Source: Pseudomonadota bacterium (GTDB lineage Bacteria; Pseudomonadota; Gammaproteobacteria; Pseudomonadales; Oleiphilaceae). From it: 64,000 bases of DNA. The stretch is from positions 124,001-188,000 of the forward strand of contig PDPE01000026.1 in assembly GCA_002747395.1 (NCBI GenBank), in the 5' to 3' direction. The notes below the pieces were generated by a model. That model was not told where the DNA came from. It ran no database searches and was given only the letters and a program-made list of their open reading frames with translations. Shown piece by piece: positions 18,509 to 26,944 of this stretch; position 1 is the first letter of the stretch; each line of letters begins with the position of its first letter. The translations under genes were made by a program, and so were the position numbers.

Positions 18509-19624
18509 ATGAAAGTATCGGTTCTTGGCGGTGTTGCAGTTATGGCTGCCGGAGTTCTTCTCGTCGGCTGCGGCTCTGACAATGACGATAACGGCTCCAA
18601 CAAAAACGTCAATTATGTCAGCGTGGATGCAGTATCTGGCGAAAAGGTTTTTCTGGATTTGTCTGGCGGCCAGACGGTTGCCAAAGATGGAAGCTGGGAC
18701 ATCTCCTACCAGAAATACAAGGGTTATGGCCTGAATGGCGGAGATGCAGGCACCGGCTCCGTGCAGGGTTGCGTGGCAATGGTCTACCCCGGGTTGTATG
18801 ATGCTGACGGGGCTCCGGTCGTTGCCGAATTTGAAATGCTTACGGCAGAAAACACCCTGGCTGACTTCAATAAAGTGAACTCCGAGAGCTGCACCGATTT
18901 TGAGTCGGATCTGTTGCATACCCAGATTGCCATGGATGATTGGTTGTCGGCGGCCTATGGCCCTGCGGGCCCATCCTTCACGGCAAGGGATGAGCCGGGC
19001 AATGGCTGGATTATCAGTTCTGCCACCCTGGATGCATCCGGATCTCCCGAAGCCTATGGTCGCGTTCGTGTTGCCGAGGTGAACTACGCCAGCAGCCCGG
19101 TTACGCGTCAACTGAAGTTCGCCGTCGAGCTTTGGAACAGTGGAACCCAGGCCTTTGACACAGAAACAATAGCAACCGACTTTCTGGACTTTACCAATGG
19201 CCGTGCCTACTGGGACATGGAAACAAATAGCGCAGTGACCGAGAACGATGACTGGGAACTCAGTGTCGAGGCCGTGGGTCAGTCATGGAATATTCAGGTC
19301 AATTCCGGTGTTTCCGGTGAGGGTCAGGCGCACGTTGGTCTGATTGTTATACCGGAGGGCAGTGCTTTTGATGTGACCGATCCGACTGATCTCTCTCAGG
19401 TGTACAAGTGGTTTAATGATTCGACTGACGGTGCGCTGAGCAAACCGGGTAATTTTGGCCCCATGCAGTATAATGTGCATGGTACCCATGACATGGTTCC
19501 GACCTTTTCCAGTTACCTTGTCAAGGATGGTGATGAAGTCTACAAGGTTCAGGTATTGAGCAATTACGGTGAAGACGGAAAGTCGGCCAGTGGTACCCTG
19601 TATATTCGTTATGAGATGCTTTAG
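18509..19624 (+). CDS. HmuY-like lipoprotein with two repeated beta domains
   Basis: Probable outer-membrane lipoprotein of 371 aa: hydrophobic leader and lipobox LLVGCGSD (Cys21). The body looks like two related beta-rich HmuY-type domains. Each has a Trp-Asp/Glu strand (GSWDISYQKYKGYGLN, DDWELSVEAVGQSWNIQVN). The C-terminus EVYKVQVLSNYGEDGKSASG and TLYIRYEML is the typical HmuY ending. HmuY of Porphyromonas binds haem, but haem binding cannot be inferred for this member. AAGGGG lies 7 nt before ATG 18509. It follows the sortase kinase in the same direction, 144 nt away, and could be part of the same regulon. Confidence 0.72.
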   Translation: MKVSVLGGVAVMAAGVLLVGCGSDNDDNGSNKNVNYVSVDAVSGEKVFLDLSGGQTVAKDGSWDISYQKYKGYGLNGGDAGTGSVQGCVAMVYPGLYDADGAPVVAEFEMLTAENTLADFNKVNSESCTDFESDLLHTQIAMDDWLSAAYGPAGPSFTARDEPGNGWIISSATLDASGSPEAYGRVRVAEVNYASSPVTRQLKFAVELWNSGTQAFDTETIATDFLDFTNGRAYWDMETNSAVTENDDWELSVEAVGQSWNIQVNSGVSGEGQAHVGLIVIPEGSAFDVTDPTDLSQVYKWFNDSTDGALSKPGNFGPMQYNVHGTHDMVPTFSSYLVKDGDEVYKVQVLSNYGEDGKSASGTLYIRYEML

Positions 19625-19940
19625 GTCACAGTTTTTTTAACTCCGACTTTTTAGTGATGGTTTCCGACCCGTGCACGACCTGTTTTCCGATAAGTTGTGT
19701 GCGGGTTTTTCTTTTCCCTTTCTCCGCTGTTCCGCACAAGTTCTCCGCTGTTCCGTACAAGTGGTTATGCTGATGGTGTTGCTGTTTTGTCCGGACCGTC
19801 GGGTGCAGACTTTCCGGAGACTGATTTGACCATGCCTTCTCGCCTGGCGGGAAAGTAACTGGTATACTCTGGGCGGTACACTAGTGGAACACAAAAACAG
19901 TTAAACAAACGCAAACGTCCATAAAACAGGGGTAAAAAAT
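19625..19940. other. Spacer with 21-bp tandem duplication
   Basis: This 316-nt spacer has no gene. Right after the lipoprotein gene, GACCCG...GCGGGTTTTTCTTTT (around 19660-19712) may form a weak terminator. Two 21-bp copies differing at one base (TTCTCCGCTGTTCCGYACAAG) follow at 19720-19740 and 19741-19761. A possible promoter for the acyl-CoA-binding protein is noted separately. Confidence 0.5.
19860..19868 (+). promoter_or_regulatory. Possible extended -10 promoter for the acyl-CoA-binding protein
   Basis: TGG followed by TATACT is an extended -10 element about 73 nt before ATG 19941. No good -35 hexamer stands at the right distance, which extended -10 promoters can tolerate. Confidence 0.35.
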
Positions 19941-20201
19941 ATGTCAGACCTGAAGGCCAAGTTTGATGAAGCAGTGAACTATGTTCAAACATCAGATAGT
20001 GATTTCAAACCATCGAACGAGTTAAAGCTTGAAATGTATGCGTTGTTCAAGCAGGCAACGGAAGGTGATGTTTCCGGGAAGAAGCCTGGAATGCTGGATA
20101 TAGTCGGCCGAGCCAAATACGGTGCATGGGAGAAGCTTAAGGGTACCTCCAGCGAAGAAGCCATGCAGGCCTATATCGATAAGGTGGACAGCTTCAGATA
20201 G
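19941..20201 (+). CDS. Acyl-CoA-binding protein
   Basis: Small cytosolic four-helix protein of 86 aa that binds medium- and long-chain acyl-CoA esters. It carries the family hallmarks: KPSNELKLEMYALFKQATEGDV, the KPGMLDIVGRAKYGAWEKLKG segment (Lys and Tyr contacts to CoA and the acyl chain) and a terminal AYIDKVDSF. AGGGG precedes ATG 19941. It is monocistronic with its own terminator at 20224-20255. The family is common in eukaryotes and patchy in bacteria; lipid-storing marine gammaproteobacteria often have one. Confidence 0.95.
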   Translation: MSDLKAKFDEAVNYVQTSDSDFKPSNELKLEMYALFKQATEGDVSGKKPGMLDIVGRAKYGAWEKLKGTSSEEAMQAYIDKVDSFR

Positions 20202-20223
20202 TTTTTCTGGCAGGATAATTACA

Positions 20224-20255
20224 GCCCCCGCAGGCCCGTGCCGGGGGGCGTTTTT
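20224..20255 (+). terminator. Rho-independent terminator of the acyl-CoA-binding gene
   Basis: Stem GCCCCC/GGGGGC followed directly by GTTTTT, 22 nt after the stop codon. Confidence 0.75.
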
Positions 20256-20349
20256 AAAAAAACAGTAATATAATTAACACTTTTCTACTAATAATTCGCT
20301 TTGCAGTCCGTTACAATTCGTCCTGAGCACTAATAATAAAATCAAAAAG

Positions 20350-20679
20350 ATGGGGTGGTTCATGCAAGATAAAGTGCGGAATACTTTTGATGAGCCGATT
20401 TTACTTGATAAAATTCATCAGGTAGTCGTTGAAAAAAAACTGAATTTGAGAACGGAGCAGACCTACAAGCACTGGATTTTGAAGTTTATCAGCTTTACTT
20501 CTGCCAGGAAGGGCAAAAACAACCAGGTTGCAAGTCAGGAAGCCAGCGAAGAGCAGGTAAACCGTTTTCTTCGCTACCTGAATTCACGTCTGCAGCTGTC
20601 CAAGGCCAGAATGAACCAGGCCAGGCAAGCCCTGGAGTTTTATTTTGCCCATGTGATAGAAAGGCCGCGCAATCAATAG
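20350..20679 (+). CDS. Orphan integrase N-terminal (SAM-like, core-binding) domain
   Basis: Protein of 109 aa (105 if it begins at ATG 20362, which has GGGGTGG just upstream). It consists only of the N-terminal SAM-like DNA-binding domain of tyrosine recombinases of the integron/phage type: ILLDKIHQVVVEKKLNLRTE, QTYKHWILKFISFT, EEQVNRFLRYLNSRLQLSKA. The normal continuation with the catalytic Arg-His-Arg-Tyr domain is absent, and the sequence after the stop (20680 on) does not restore it. It may be a relic of an integrase or an independent small DNA-binding protein. No attachment site or mobile element is visible nearby. Confidence 0.75.
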   Translation: MGWFMQDKVRNTFDEPILLDKIHQVVVEKKLNLRTEQTYKHWILKFISFTSARKGKNNQVASQEASEEQVNRFLRYLNSRLQLSKARMNQARQALEFYFAHVIERPRNQ

Positions 20680-20712
20680 ATTTTTGCCGCTTTGTGTTGT
20701 CGGCTGTGACTG

Positions 20713-21123
20713 CTATCGCTCTGTCACCGCTGTGTCGTAACGGTGGTAGGTGCGATTGGGCCATGCCTCCGTGGCCTGTGTTATTACCGTGCCCTTGGGT
20801 GCGAACCTTGGCATGGCGAAGTTAAACTTTATTGTGATTGTTTCATGGTCGTACTCGCTTCTGATCTCTCTATCTTGACGGGATAGCTGCTCTGTTGCGG
20901 CAGGTTCCGGATTTCCTGCTGCTGTTGGCTCCAGCCCCCCTTCGATTACCGCATCCGACAAATCTTCCTGATCCAGTTGTACAAGCGGGAAGGTGTCAAT
21001 CGTTGACTTTTTCTTGTGTTTTTCTGTCGGCTCTACCAACTGCTTCGATTCAGCCATTGCCAGAGTTGAAACCAAAAGTGCCAATAAAGCCCATGCCAGA
21101 TTATTTTTTTGCTTTGTTGTCAT
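20713..21123 (-). CDS. Small secreted hypothetical protein
   Basis: Protein of 136 aa with a clear signal peptide (MTTKQKNNLAWALLALLVST, cleavage likely after ALAMA near residue 24). The mature part has a charged, low-complexity middle (Glu/Pro/Ala rich) and a more ordered end (ETITIKFNFAMPRFAPKGTV). AGGAAA stands 8 nt before the ATG. I recognise no family. It is convergent with the orphan integrase domain gene and shares no operon. Confidence 0.65.
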   Translation of the reverse strand: MTTKQKNNLAWALLALLVSTLAMAESKQLVEPTEKHKKKSTIDTFPLVQLDQEDLSDAVIEGGLEPTAAGNPEPAATEQLSRQDREIRSEYDHETITIKFNFAMPRFAPKGTVITQATEAWPNRTYHRYDTAVTER

Positions 21124-21280
21124 GGCGCAATTTCCTGTGCATTACCTTGTCTGTATCCATTTGTCTCACCTGATTCCATTTCAGATTGTAATAAAAAATC
21201 TTATTTAATAAATAGATGGTGGTCACGAGATGTCAGGGATTATCAAGACGTGTAAATTTTTGTGAGCTGCGTCACCATTT

Positions 21281-21454
21281 GTGGTGGTGGATATGGCACC
21301 AGGATGCCTGGGCAAGGCAGGAGATGTTTATGGAATCGATATTTCTTCAGAATCTGTAGCGTATGCCAAAGAAAACGTTAGCGCAGATAATAATTCTTTT
21401 GAAATTGCCTTGGTTGCAAAACTTCCAGTAAAGGACGCTCTTTTATCCTATTGA
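21281..21454 (+). pseudogene. Relic of a SAM-dependent methyltransferase
   Basis: A short open frame reads VVVDMAPGCLGKAGD, then VYGIDISSESVAYAKENVSA and EIALVAKLPVKDALL before a TGA at 21452-21454. The second segment is the characteristic strand-helix around motif II of class I methyltransferases, where an acidic residue holds the SAM ribose. The preceding glycine motif I is present but shortened, and everything after motif II is missing. The upstream frame is closed by a TGA at 21263. Its end overlaps the greB stop on the other strand by 7 nt. This looks like a decayed fragment, too short to be an enzyme. Confidence 0.6.
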
Positions 21455-21921
21455 ACATACTCGATTTTATTGACAAACCAGAGCGCCTTGCCGGCGGGTG
21501 TGCTAACCACAGCTTCATCATCTACCTGCTTTTTCAGCAAGGCTCTTGCCATGGGTGAATCTATGGAGATGTAATCCTTTCTGTCATAGATTTCATCCAC
21601 ACCGACAATTCTGAGGCGCAGGGTTTCCCCCTGCTCATTTTCGATCTCAACCCAGGCACCGAAGAAAACGCGACCGTCTTGCTCGGGGGAGTATTCAACA
21701 ACGGTTGATTGCTCTATTCTCTTCCTTAAATACCTGACTCTCCTGTCTATTTCCCTGAGTCTTTTTTTATTGTATTGATAGTCCGCATTTTCACTCCGAT
21801 CACCCAGACTGGCGGCCCAGGTGACCTTCTTTGTTGTTTCGGGGCGTTCGACTTTCCAGAGTCGATCCAGTTCTTCCTGTAAAGACTGTAAGCCTTCTTT
21901 TGTAATCAGATTTGTTTTCAT
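21448..21921 (-). CDS. greB: Transcription elongation factor GreB
   Basis: Rescues backtracked RNA polymerase by stimulating transcript cleavage through the secondary channel. The 157-aa protein matches E. coli GreB (158 aa) closely: ERPETTKKVTWAASLGDRSE with the acidic loop tip, NADYQYNKKRLREIDRRVRY, RVFFGAWVEIENEQGE and KDYISIDSPMARALL. ATG 21921 gives the family start MKTNLITKEG; the longer ATG at 21963 has no better ribosome site. The downstream neighbour on the opposite strand is a methyltransferase relic. Confidence 0.96.
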   Translation of the reverse strand: MKTNLITKEGLQSLQEELDRLWKVERPETTKKVTWAASLGDRSENADYQYNKKRLREIDRRVRYLRKRIEQSTVVEYSPEQDGRVFFGAWVEIENEQGETLRLRIVGVDEIYDRKDYISIDSPMARALLKKQVDDEAVVSTPAGKALWFVNKIEYVQ

Positions 21922-22319
21922 AAAGACAGTTTTCGGTATGGTCAGGTTGTCAACAGCATCCATTCCGGATGGTTTAACAGGGCGTCAATACTTTCAAGTG
22001 CATAGGGTGTTGTAGCGCGATCATATCAAATCCCGGAGTGATACGCGCGTCTGTTTTTACCGGTCCGGCTTGCACATTTTTGACACTGGTGATGAATCGG
22101 GTGCCACATTGGCACCGAATAAACCCTGTATCACACCACTGCAGACCCGAGGCTCAGTCCGGGTGCCTGAAGGGAATACCGCAGACTGGCAGTCAGGCCG
22201 GATTAGGTTGTCTCCTCTAGAATAGGGAGGTATCGTTACCTTATTAAAACGAGTGTTTGACGATATTTGCAGTTGCGCCTTCGGGTGCTGATAACAGTTC
22301 GGTTAAATGGGGTTTATAT
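21922..22319. other. Gene-free divergent spacer
   Basis: About 398 nt between divergent greB and a coiled-coil gene. I read all frames and found no supportable gene. It must hold the greB promoter and that of the gene at 22320; TCTCCTCTAGAATAGGGAGG near 22211-22230 is a short purine/pyrimidine quasi-palindrome of unknown meaning. Confidence 0.4.
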
Positions 22320-22613
22320 ATGAAACTTGATAAGGTAGCGAATACGGTACTGAGCCAGTTGGATACCATTGGATACAAACTGGAAGAGTTTGGGGTTACT
22401 GACAGCGTTAATCGCCATAATTGTATTGCGTACTTGATGAACGAGCAGAAAAAGCTCCAGGGTGAGATGGATAGTGTTCAGGCTCGTATTGACAGTCGTA
22501 AGGTACAGATAGAGAGAGTGGCGGGTAAAGCCGAAAAATTGGTGCGTGATGGTATTGATTTGGCTCTCGCGCCTGCCCGGTACACCTTGATGACATTCAA
22601 GAGCGTGATCTAG
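22320..22613 (+). CDS. Small coiled-coil hypothetical protein
   Basis: Protein of 97 aa, mostly one long amphipathic helix (IAYLMNEQKKLQGEMDSVQA then RIDSRKVQIERVAGKAEKLV) with a hydrophobic C-terminal segment (IDLALAPARYTLMTFKSVI). The length and pattern recall small granule- or membrane-associated coiled-coil proteins, but I do not recognise a family. ATG 22320 has GGGG about 7 nt upstream; an in-frame ATG at 22257 lacks a ribosome site. It is convergent with the histidine kinase gene. Confidence 0.7.
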   Translation: MKLDKVANTVLSQLDTIGYKLEEFGVTDSVNRHNCIAYLMNEQKKLQGEMDSVQARIDSRKVQIERVAGKAEKLVRDGIDLALAPARYTLMTFKSVI

Positions 22614-22697
22614 CAAGAGCGTGATCGGATCGGTATTTCGCGCAGATATTATTTCGGGCCGGAGTGGTCGTTTGTGGCCTCGCGAGGAGTGTATTCA

Positions 22698-24170
22698 TCA
22701 CCTGTCGGGTTCGTCTTGAGTCGGTGCCGGGCGAGCCGGAGGGGATTGTGCAGATGCAGGGATCCCGGGCAGAGTGTTTCTTATTCGCCTGGTGTTTTTT
22801 ATCGGGCAAGGGAAAGTGACGTCTACCACCAGGCCCGGGTTGTTGTCGCTGAGTCTGATTGTTGCGTCGTGCAGGCTGACGATTGCGGAAACCAGGCTCA
22901 GTCCGAGGCCGTTTCCGGGTTCCGACCTGCTTTTTGCAACGCGGTAGAAGCGCTGAAACACTTTTTCCTTTTCTTCATCCGGAATGCCTGCCCCCGAGTC
23001 GGCCACGCTGAAGCTGACGACACTACCTTCTTTTTTGACTGTGACGACGATTTTTCCATACTCCGGTGTGTACTTGATTGCGTTGTCTATCAGGTTGCTT
23101 ATGGCTTGAAAAATCAGGTCGTTATCGCAGGTGATCACGGCATCGTTACGTCCCGCCAGAGAAATTGTCTGGCTTTTTTCTTCGGCCAGCACATCATAAA
23201 ATTCAATAGCATCTTCAATCAGCTCATAAATGTTGGTATCACTCAGGTGGGTCAGTTTTCCGCCGGATTCAAGTCTCGCTATTCGAAGCAGAGCATTGAA
23301 TGTTCCCAGCATATGGTCTGCTTCGGCCAGGGCTTTGCCCACTCCTTCCTGGCCGTCGGGTGTTTTGACTGTGAGCAGTGAGCTTTCCAGTTGATTTCGA
23401 AGTCGGGTCAGTGGGGTTTTCAGGTCATGGGCAATATTATCCGAAACATGCCTTACCCCCTCCATCAACTGTACTATCCTGTCCAGCATCATATTCAAAT
23501 TATCGGCCAGCTGGTCGAAATCATCGTGAGTGCCGTGTGTCGGAATGCGCAAGGCCAGGTTGCCATTCATGATCTTTCTGCTGGTGGCGTTAATTACCTC
23601 AATGCGACGTACCGTGCTCCGGGTCATCATAATTCCACCGATCATCGCCAAAGCCAGAGTGATGCCGAACCCCCAGCTCAGAGCCCGTTCAATCAGGCTT
23701 TTTACGGTCATCAGTTCCTGAACATCACGCCCGACCAGCAGTGGAAGTTCACTGTGAACAATGAATACTCGGCCCCGGATGAGTCGCTTGCCGCCGATCG
23801 GGTCGTTTTTATCGTCGATAACAAAATTGATCCAGCCATCCTTCGCCAGCACCTCGTCAGGCCATTTGTCCAGGTTGCCGGCAAGTGTTACCCGGTTTCG
23901 GGAGGTAAACAGGTAAATGGATTTTCCGGCAGGGTTTCGTTTTACCCGCTCACGGATCACGCTGACAAGTCCGTTCAGGCCGGTTCGGTGATATTGTTCT
24001 GCCAGTCCGAGCACCTCGGCTTCAATGGTTTCATCTGTCTGGTTTGACATATAGCCAGCCGTTGCCCAGTAGATAAAACCCAAAAGAATAAAAACAGAGG
24101 TGGCAAACAGGGCCATATACACTATGGCCAGCTGAAAGGTCGAGGTGCGAATTAATCTATTTACTTTCAC
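22698..24170 (-). CDS. Membrane sensor histidine kinase (EnvZ/CusS-like)
   Basis: Sensor kinase of 490 aa paired with the OmpR-type regulator upstream. It has transmembrane helices near residues 15-38 (LAIVYMALFATSVFILLGFI) and 185-205, a short periplasmic domain of about 145 residues, a HAMP domain with RIPTHGTHDDFDQLADNLN, the H box HVSDNIAHDLKTPLTRLRNQ, N box NLIDNAIKYTPEYGK and G boxes DSGAGIPDEE and GNGLGLSLVSAIV. I place the start at GTG 24170, which overlaps the regulator stop by 14 nt. A longer frame to 24308 would read through the regulator gene. The tail is Pro/Ala rich. Signal unknown. Confidence 0.9.
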   Translation of the reverse strand: MKVNRLIRTSTFQLAIVYMALFATSVFILLGFIYWATAGYMSNQTDETIEAEVLGLAEQYHRTGLNGLVSVIRERVKRNPAGKSIYLFTSRNRVTLAGNLDKWPDEVLAKDGWINFVIDDKNDPIGGKRLIRGRVFIVHSELPLLVGRDVQELMTVKSLIERALSWGFGITLALAMIGGIMMTRSTVRRIEVINATSRKIMNGNLALRIPTHGTHDDFDQLADNLNMMLDRIVQLMEGVRHVSDNIAHDLKTPLTRLRNQLESSLLTVKTPDGQEGVGKALAEADHMLGTFNALLRIARLESGGKLTHLSDTNIYELIEDAIEFYDVLAEEKSQTISLAGRNDAVITCDNDLIFQAISNLIDNAIKYTPEYGKIVVTVKKEGSVVSFSVADSGAGIPDEEKEKVFQRFYRVAKSRSEPGNGLGLSLVSAIVSLHDATIRLSDNNPGLVVDVTFPCPIKNTRRIRNTLPGIPASAQSPPARPAPTQDEPDR

Positions 24171-24837
24171 GTAGTGAGTAGCCTGCGCCTCTGACAGTGT
24201 GCAGCAGTGGCTGTTCAAAGCCTTTATCAATTTTTGAGCGCAAGCGGCTGATATGAACGTCAATGACGTTGGTCTGGGGGTCAAAATGGTAGTCCCAAAC
24301 GTTTTCAAGTAACATGGTGCGAGTCACAACCTGGCCGGCATGACGAACCAGATACTCCAGCAAGCGAAATTCGCGGGGCTGCAAGTCGATGTTTTCACCG
24401 GCACGTTTGACGGTTCTGGCAAGCAGATCCATTTCCAGGTCAGCGACACTGAGTTCGGTCACCGATTCAGTTGATGATTTGGAACGGCGAACAAGTACCT
24501 CCAGCCTGGCCATCAGCTCGGAAAATGAAAACGGCTTGGTCAGGTAGTCGTCTCCCCCGCCCCGGAGCCCTTCAACCCGGTCGTCTACATCGCCCAATGC
24601 GCTGAGAATGAGCACCGGGGTCTGGTTTCCGGCAGCACGCACCCCTTTGATAATGCTCAGGCCGTCCATTCCGGGGAGCATTCTATCGATTATCATCACG
24701 TCATACGACTCGCTCATCGCCAGGAAAAATCCATCTTTGCCATCGGCGGCCTGATCCACGTTGTAATCGCTTTCTTTCAGGCCCTTGACAAGATAGGACG
24801 CGACATCTTTGTCGTCTTCAACAACCAATACTTTCAT
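24157..24837 (-). CDS. OmpR-family response regulator
   Basis: Regulator of 226 aa with a receiver domain (VVEDDKDVASYLVKGL, phospho-acceptor Asp51 in MIIDRMLPGMDG, Lys101 in DDYLTKPF) and a winged-helix output domain (REFRLLEYLVRHAGQVVTRT, NVIDVHISRLRSKID, HTVRGAGYSL). Features are of the CopR/CusR/QseB branch. The stop overlaps the kinase start, so both are made from one transcript. Neighbouring genes do not reveal the regulon. Confidence 0.93.
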   Translation of the reverse strand: MKVLVVEDDKDVASYLVKGLKESDYNVDQAADGKDGFFLAMSESYDVMIIDRMLPGMDGLSIIKGVRAAGNQTPVLILSALGDVDDRVEGLRGGGDDYLTKPFSFSELMARLEVLVRRSKSSTESVTELSVADLEMDLLARTVKRAGENIDLQPREFRLLEYLVRHAGQVVTRTMLLENVWDYHFDPQTNVIDVHISRLRSKIDKGFEQPLLHTVRGAGYSLRESK

Positions 24838-24945
24838 GGGTCTCCTTTGCCTGAGTAGCCAATTTGAATCCTCAACTATGTCATAAACTACCTGACTGAC
24901 GGGCTAACGCAAAATTACAATGTAGTAATGATGCAGATGGCGATT

Positions 24946-25725
24946 TTATGCCTCCGGGTTGAACCAGTTCAGGCTTGCCTCTGTATTGGTTGCAGGACGA
25001 TACTCTGCGCTCACCCAGCCGGAATAATCCAGGGTGTCCAGTTGCCGAAATATTTCAGGCAGGTTGATTTCCCCTGTGCCTGGCTCATGGCGTCCGGGAG
25101 TGTCAGCAAACTGAATGTGGCCGATTTTCGGAAGCAGCTGTTTGATGGTGTTCAACAGGTCTCCTTCCATAATCTGCATGTGATAAATATCATACTGGAA
25201 GTACAGGTTGTCACACGCTGCTGTCTTTATCAGCTCCATTGCGCGGCGGGAGTTGCTCAGGAAAAAACCGGGAATATCCACTTTGGTATTGATGGCTTCA
25301 ATCATCAGGTTTATGCCGTGCGGGGCGAGTTGTGTTGCCGCATGAATGACATTTTCAACCAGGGTGTCGAACGCGGTGGTATCCGAGACGGATTCAGGTT
25401 TGATGCCCGCCAGGCAGTTCAGTCGTGAGCAGCCCAGTATCCGGGCGTATTCTATGGCAAGTGCGACACTTTCGCTGAATTCGGTTTTTCTTGTCGGGTC
25501 GCAGGCAATTCCCCGGTCTCCCCTGTCCCAGTCACCGGCAGGCAAGTTGAATAAAACCTGTTCAAGATGGTTTTCCCCGAGTCGTTGGCGCAGGGTGTCT
25601 GCCGGCCATGGGTAAGGGAACAGGCACTCGACACCCTTGAACCCGGCCTTTGCTGCGAGTGCAAACCGGTCAGGAAAGGCTGCTTCATTGAATAACAGTG
25701 TCAGGTTGGCTGCAAATTTTGGCAT
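24946..25725 (-). CDS. hyi: Hydroxypyruvate isomerase
   Basis: Interconverts hydroxypyruvate and tartronate semialdehyde in glyoxylate metabolism; xylose-isomerase-like TIM barrel of 259 aa. Metal and substrate segments are visible: LNCLAGIKPES, MIEAINTKVDIPGFFLSN, QYDIYHMQIMEGD, HIQFADTPGRHEPGTGEINL. ATG 25725 is preferred (GGAG 7 nt upstream and family start MPKFAANLTLLFNE) over an upstream in-frame start at 25803. The usual partner, tartronate semialdehyde reductase, is on the same strand 1.3 kb upstream, but an opposite-strand gene separates them. Glyoxylate carboligase is not in the window. Confidence 0.92.
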   Translation of the reverse strand: MPKFAANLTLLFNEAAFPDRFALAAKAGFKGVECLFPYPWPADTLRQRLGENHLEQVLFNLPAGDWDRGDRGIACDPTRKTEFSESVALAIEYARILGCSRLNCLAGIKPESVSDTTAFDTLVENVIHAATQLAPHGINLMIEAINTKVDIPGFFLSNSRRAMELIKTAACDNLYFQYDIYHMQIMEGDLLNTIKQLLPKIGHIQFADTPGRHEPGTGEINLPEIFRQLDTLDYSGWVSAEYRPATNTEASLNWFNPEA

Positions 25726-26137
25726 GGCCTGCTCCAATCGGAGGGGAGGTGAATATTGCCGGTCAGGGCTGACAGATTCGGGTTGACATGGTAAGGCGTT
25801 CACTCCTGTTTATCAATATGGTTTGCTGTCCGGACGGTGAACGGGGGGAAATGGTGCAGGTATTTCGAAGAAGTGTCATTAAAAATGAATTAAAGCGGGC
25901 GAGGATGGTGCATAATGGTCTTGAAGGAGGTGGCCGAACACAAAAAACAGGTATATTTACCCGTTGGCGAGTCAGTTTCATCACTTTCAGGTTGAAAAGG
26001 GTTTTTTTGCTTTCTATTCTTACAGCTACAGTCAGCCGTTCAGTGTGGATCGGCGGGCCGTATTCTGTGTTGGAGCCGCGGAGTTTGGGGTGCTTTTATG
26101 TACACAGGCAGATCATAAGAATCAAGGGAGTCACATA
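25726..26137. other. Divergent spacer upstream of a binding-protein gene
   Basis: About 412 nt between divergent hyi and the periplasmic protein gene. Open frames here are short, without ribosome sites or recognisable products. A promoter candidate for the plus-strand gene is listed at 25992-26020. Confidence 0.4.
25992..26020 (+). promoter_or_regulatory. Sigma-70-like promoter candidate
   Basis: TTGAAA (25992-25997) and TATTCT (26015-26020) are separated by 17 nt, each with 4-5 of 6 consensus bases. It would give a leader of about 110 nt for the gene starting at 26138. Confidence 0.4.
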
Positions 26138-26944
26138 ATGAGAAATATAACCTTCGTACTGCTCGGCGTGCTTATGAGCACCTGTCTCAATGCTCAGCAA
26201 CGTTTGAGCCTGTGTTTTGATCGGGGCTTTTGGTTTCCCTTTGCATTTACTGAAGACTATAAGCCTTCCGGCATGTATGTTGATATGATTCGTGACGCGA
26301 TGGATCGCCTGGATAGCAAGGTGGCTCTGAGGCCGATGGACTGGAAAAAATGCCTTAAAAGAGTACAAAGGGGTCGTATTGACGGAGTGCTGGGCATATC
26401 TTACAAGCCTGCTCGCGCCGAAAAATTCGATTACCCTGCCGATGCGGCAACATCAAAAAATTCTCCGAATCGATTAACAAATGTTGAATACGTGATTGTG
26501 AATTATTCCGGATCCGGTTACGTCTTTAACAAGAAAAATATTGGTAAATTGCCCCAACCTGTCCGCGTCCCGAGAGGTTATTCTATCGCCTCCGATTTGC
26601 GCAAGGAAGGTGTTACCGTTGATGACAGGTTGTACAAGAGTGACCAGGGTACCCTGATAAATCTGATCGCCAGAAAGAAGGGGTCTGCGGTATTGCTGCG
26701 TAACATAGCCGAGTATTATTTCAAGCACCCTTTTTTCAAGGGTAAATTCAAAATTCAGAAAATTCCCTACAAGTCCAAGGCTTACTTTGTCGCCTTTTCT
26801 AAAAAATCAAAGCTCACCATGGAAAACAAAAAAGAAATCTGGAAGGCAATCAAGGCAATACGGGAAGATAGAGAGCTTATGGAGTCTTACCTCGTTAAAT
26901 ATCAGGCCATTGAAGAGGGCGAAGACGAAGGTGAGAGCTATTGA
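26138..26944 (+). CDS. Periplasmic solute-binding protein family 3-like
   Basis: Secreted protein of 268 aa with a signal peptide (MRNITFVLLGVLMSTCLNAQ) and the fold pattern of amino-acid-type binding proteins: FPFAFTEDYKPSGMYVDMIR, MDWKKCLKRVQRGRIDGVLG, and KSKAYFVAFSKKSKL near the end. AAGGGAG lies about 8 nt before ATG 26138. No ABC permease or signalling domain is attached or adjacent, so it may be an orphan sensor or redox/transport accessory. The C-terminus is acidic (IEEGEDEGESY). It lies on the plus strand between the minus-strand genes hyi and glxR. Confidence 0.8.
   Translation: MRNITFVLLGVLMSTCLNAQQRLSLCFDRGFWFPFAFTEDYKPSGMYVDMIRDAMDRLDSKVALRPMDWKKCLKRVQRGRIDGVLGISYKPARAEKFDYPADAATSKNSPNRLTNVEYVIVNYSGSGYVFNKKNIGKLPQPVRVPRGYSIASDLRKEGVTVDDRLYKSDQGTLINLIARKKGSAVLLRNIAEYYFKHPFFKGKFKIQKIPYKSKAYFVAFSKKSKLTMENKKEIWKAIKAIREDRELMESYLVKYQAIEEGEDEGESY

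Noticed and set aside
23391..24047. Open frame of 218 codons opposite the histidine kinase
   Set aside because: It is a shadow of the kinase gene, whose motifs are complete.
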